Source: Acidimicrobiales bacterium (lineage in GTDB: Bacteria; Actinomycetota; Acidimicrobiia; Acidimicrobiales; SHLQ01). From it: a stretch of DNA of 64,000 nt. The stretch covers positions 26,900 through 90,899 of the forward strand of contig JAHDEJ010000020.1 in NCBI GenBank assembly GCA_020628865.1, written 5' to 3'. Within the stretch, counting starts at the first letter, position 1; each line of letters starts with the position of its first letter. Below are positions 62,730 to 64,000 of the stretch, in pieces. A program made the position numbers and the translations under genes. A model generated the notes under the pieces. It was not told where the DNA came from and ran no database searches. It saw nothing but the letters and a program-made list of their open reading frames with translations.

Positions 62730-63793
62730 GATGCGAGTGAGTGGTAGACGTTCGAGGTCCGCTGTGCGGTTTCGGCCCACGTGAACTCGGCCGACCGCAA
62801 CCGGGCGTCTGCGCTCATGACGTCCCGACGATCGGGGTCGGAAAGCACGGCTTCGAGCGCGCCGGCCAGTGCCTTCGGATCGGTCGTGTCGACCGCGAGC
62901 CCGCCGCCTGCGGCCAGGTCGGCCGGGACCGTTCCCGCGGTCACCACGACTGGCGTGCCTTGCGCCATGGCTTCGAGCACGGGCAACCCGAATCCTTCGA
63001 AGTGGCTCGGGTAGGCCAGCACACCGGATGCCGCCATGAGCGCGGCCACGTCCGAGTCCTCGAGCGCGCCGAGCACGATGGCGTCGCCCAAGTCGGTGGT
63101 CCCCCACCCCTCTGGGCCGACCACCACGAGTTGCCGGTCGGGCAGGTGCTGCATGGCTGCCAGAAGCCCATCGAGGTTCTTTCGAGGTTCGATGGTGCCG
63201 ACGAACAGCACCGCGTTGGACGGCACACCATGTCGGGTCCGCACTGCCTCCATGTCCGCGGGAGTCACCTCGACGGGGTCGCTCCCCCAGGGGATCACCC
63301 GGAGGCGCTCATCATCGATGCCGTGCGCTCGACAGTCCGCTGCCGTTCGCTCGGACGGGACGATGACGAGGTCCGTGCCGGAAGCCACCCGGTCGAGAAA
63401 TCGCCGGAAGTACCGAACACCGTGCGGAGTGAACCATTCGGGGTTCCGCTGGAAGGCGAGGTCGTGGATGGTCACCACCCCGGGCGCAGTCGCACCTGGG
63501 AGGAGATAGGCCGGAGCGTGCACGACGTCGACGGCTCCCGTCCACCGTTCGATCGTTGGACGTTCGATGCGGTTCCAGACCTGTGTGAGGACACGCCCGT
63601 GAACCGGAATGCTCGCGGTGGGCAGACCCTCGGGCAGCGGCAGCGTCGGACCATCTCCGTGGCGTCCGTGGACGCCCAGCAGCTCGATCGTGGGGTCGAG
63701 CAGGAGCTCCTCGATGAGACGATTGACGGAACGGGCGGTTCCTCCCGGAACGGTGTTCCAGTTCTGTTCGACGAGGATGGCGACCCGGACCAC
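62726..63793 (-). CDS. Family 4 glycosyltransferase
   Basis: The 355-aa retaining GT-B enzyme starts (GTG) VVRVAILVEQNWNTVPGGTARSVNRLI. VVTIHDLAFQRNPEWFTPHGVRYFRRFL follows, then the donor-domain start FVGTIEPRKNLDGLLAAM and the E-x7-E motif YPSHFEGFGLPVLEAMAQGTPVV. It has the same family layout as its downstream neighbour and probably adds the preceding sugar in the chain. GTG at 63793 has TAACGT 7 nt upstream, and the stop codon of the epimerase gene is part of that hexamer. Confidence 0.92.
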   Translation of the reverse strand: MVRVAILVEQNWNTVPGGTARSVNRLIEELLLDPTIELLGVHGRHGDGPTLPLPEGLPTASIPVHGRVLTQVWNRIERPTIERWTGAVDVVHAPAYLLPGATAPGVVTIHDLAFQRNPEWFTPHGVRYFRRFLDRVASGTDLVIVPSERTAADCRAHGIDDERLRVIPWGSDPVEVTPADMEAVRTRHGVPSNAVLFVGTIEPRKNLDGLLAAMQHLPDRQLVVVGPEGWGTTDLGDAIVLGALEDSDVAALMAASGVLAYPSHFEGFGLPVLEAMAQGTPVVVTAGTVPADLAAGGGLAVDTTDPKALAGALEAVLSDPDRRDVMSADARLRSAEFTWAETAQRTSNVYHSLAS

Positions 63794-63800
63794 AGCCGAG

Positions 63801-63806
63801 ACGTTA
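63801..63806 (-). promoter_or_regulatory. Leaderless -10 (TAACGT) containing the upstream stop codon
   Basis: On the minus strand the TAA that ends the epimerase gene (63806-63804) is the first half of TAACGT, 7 nt before the GTG of the glycosyltransferase gene. Confidence 0.5.
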
Positions 63807-64000
63807 GCGGTTGCCGACGATGGTCCTGAAGTATGCGATGGTGTGCTCGAGGCCCTCGCGCAGCTGGATCTCGGGCACCCAGCCGAGCTCCCGCGTGGCC
63901 TTCGTGATGTCGGGCTTGCGTTGGGTCGGATCGTCGACCGGAAGATCGTGATACGTGACCTCACTGCCCGAGCCGACCATTTCGGTGACCATCTCGGCGA
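63804..64000 (-). CDS. NAD-dependent sugar-nucleotide epimerase/decarboxylase, C-terminal part
   Basis: Only the last 65 residues or so are inside the window; the gene continues past 64000. The tail PTQRKPDITKATRELGWVPEIQLREGLEHTIAYFR is typical of UDP-glucuronate decarboxylase (UXS) and related extended short-chain dehydrogenases. Substrate cannot be set from this fragment. The product sugar is presumably used by the glycosyltransferases that follow. Confidence 0.85.
   Translation of the reverse strand, partial: AEMVTEMVGSGSEVTYHDLPVDDPTQRKPDITKATRELGWVPEIQLREGLEHTIAYFRTIVGNR

Overview
The window is chromosomal DNA from a high-GC actinobacterium. The marker set is a WhiB regulator, a mycothiol-dependent formaldehyde dehydrogenase (MscR), coenzyme F420 genes (cofD, cofE), the tiny ribosomal protein bL37, and the actinobacterial families DUF3090, SCO1664, MSMEG_4193-type phosphatase, DUF3499 and DUF5719. 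The gene mix fits a lineage such as Acidimicrobiia. That placement is inference. No rRNA, tRNA, transposase, phage or CRISPR locus was found.

Layout. 0.3-6.3 kb: two tandem paralogous giant coiled-coil proteins, with copies of a REP-like repeat on either side of the region. 6.4-18.4 kb: housekeeping genes (GNAT, family-5 uracil-DNA glycosylase, the phosphatase/DUF3090/SCO1664 trio, etfBA, lipid kinase, GDPD, whiB, rsmI, DUF192, ychF, a PolX-like PHP protein, bL37). 18.5-24.5 kb: a BMP-type ABC importer operon ending in a PhyH-family oxygenase. 24.5-26.9 kb: a cell-surface group made of a DUF4397 protein, a class F sortase and a thioredoxin-like lipoprotein. The first catalytic Cys codon of the lipoprotein is an in-frame TGA, so it is a candidate selenoprotein. 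27-31 kb: mscR and a LuxR-type AAA regulator. 31.2-38 kb: comF, hpf, secA, prfB, ftsE, ftsX. 38.4-47.5 kb: sahH and a mannose-nucleotide/glycosyltransferase group. 47.5-51.6 kb: zinc-ribbon protein, CPBP protease, DUF3499, ftsH and a thioredoxin-like protein. 51.6-64 kb: DUF5719, large membrane glycosyltransferases, an RMD-like epimerase, cofD-cofE, a nucleotidyltransferase, three GT4 glycosyltransferases and the end of a sugar-nucleotide epimerase. This looks like envelope polysaccharide synthesis.

Window-wide pattern. At 15 starts a TANNNT hexamer (mostly TAG-type) sits 6-8 nt upstream of the ATG or GTG, and two more have it at 9 nt. These genes have no Shine-Dalgarno, which is the signature of leaderless transcription, and the pattern was used to choose starts. 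Intergenic DNA is rich in short palindromic repeats: GGGGTCAGACCCC, GGTGCCAGGCACC, the 7-bp-stem hairpin gttcggc-NNN-gccgaac, and others. Several of these start exactly at stop codons. The most unusual items are the TGA-containing thioredoxin, the pseudoknot-capable sahH leader, the overlapping divergent promoters, and the paired coiled-coil proteins with a shared C-terminal motif.
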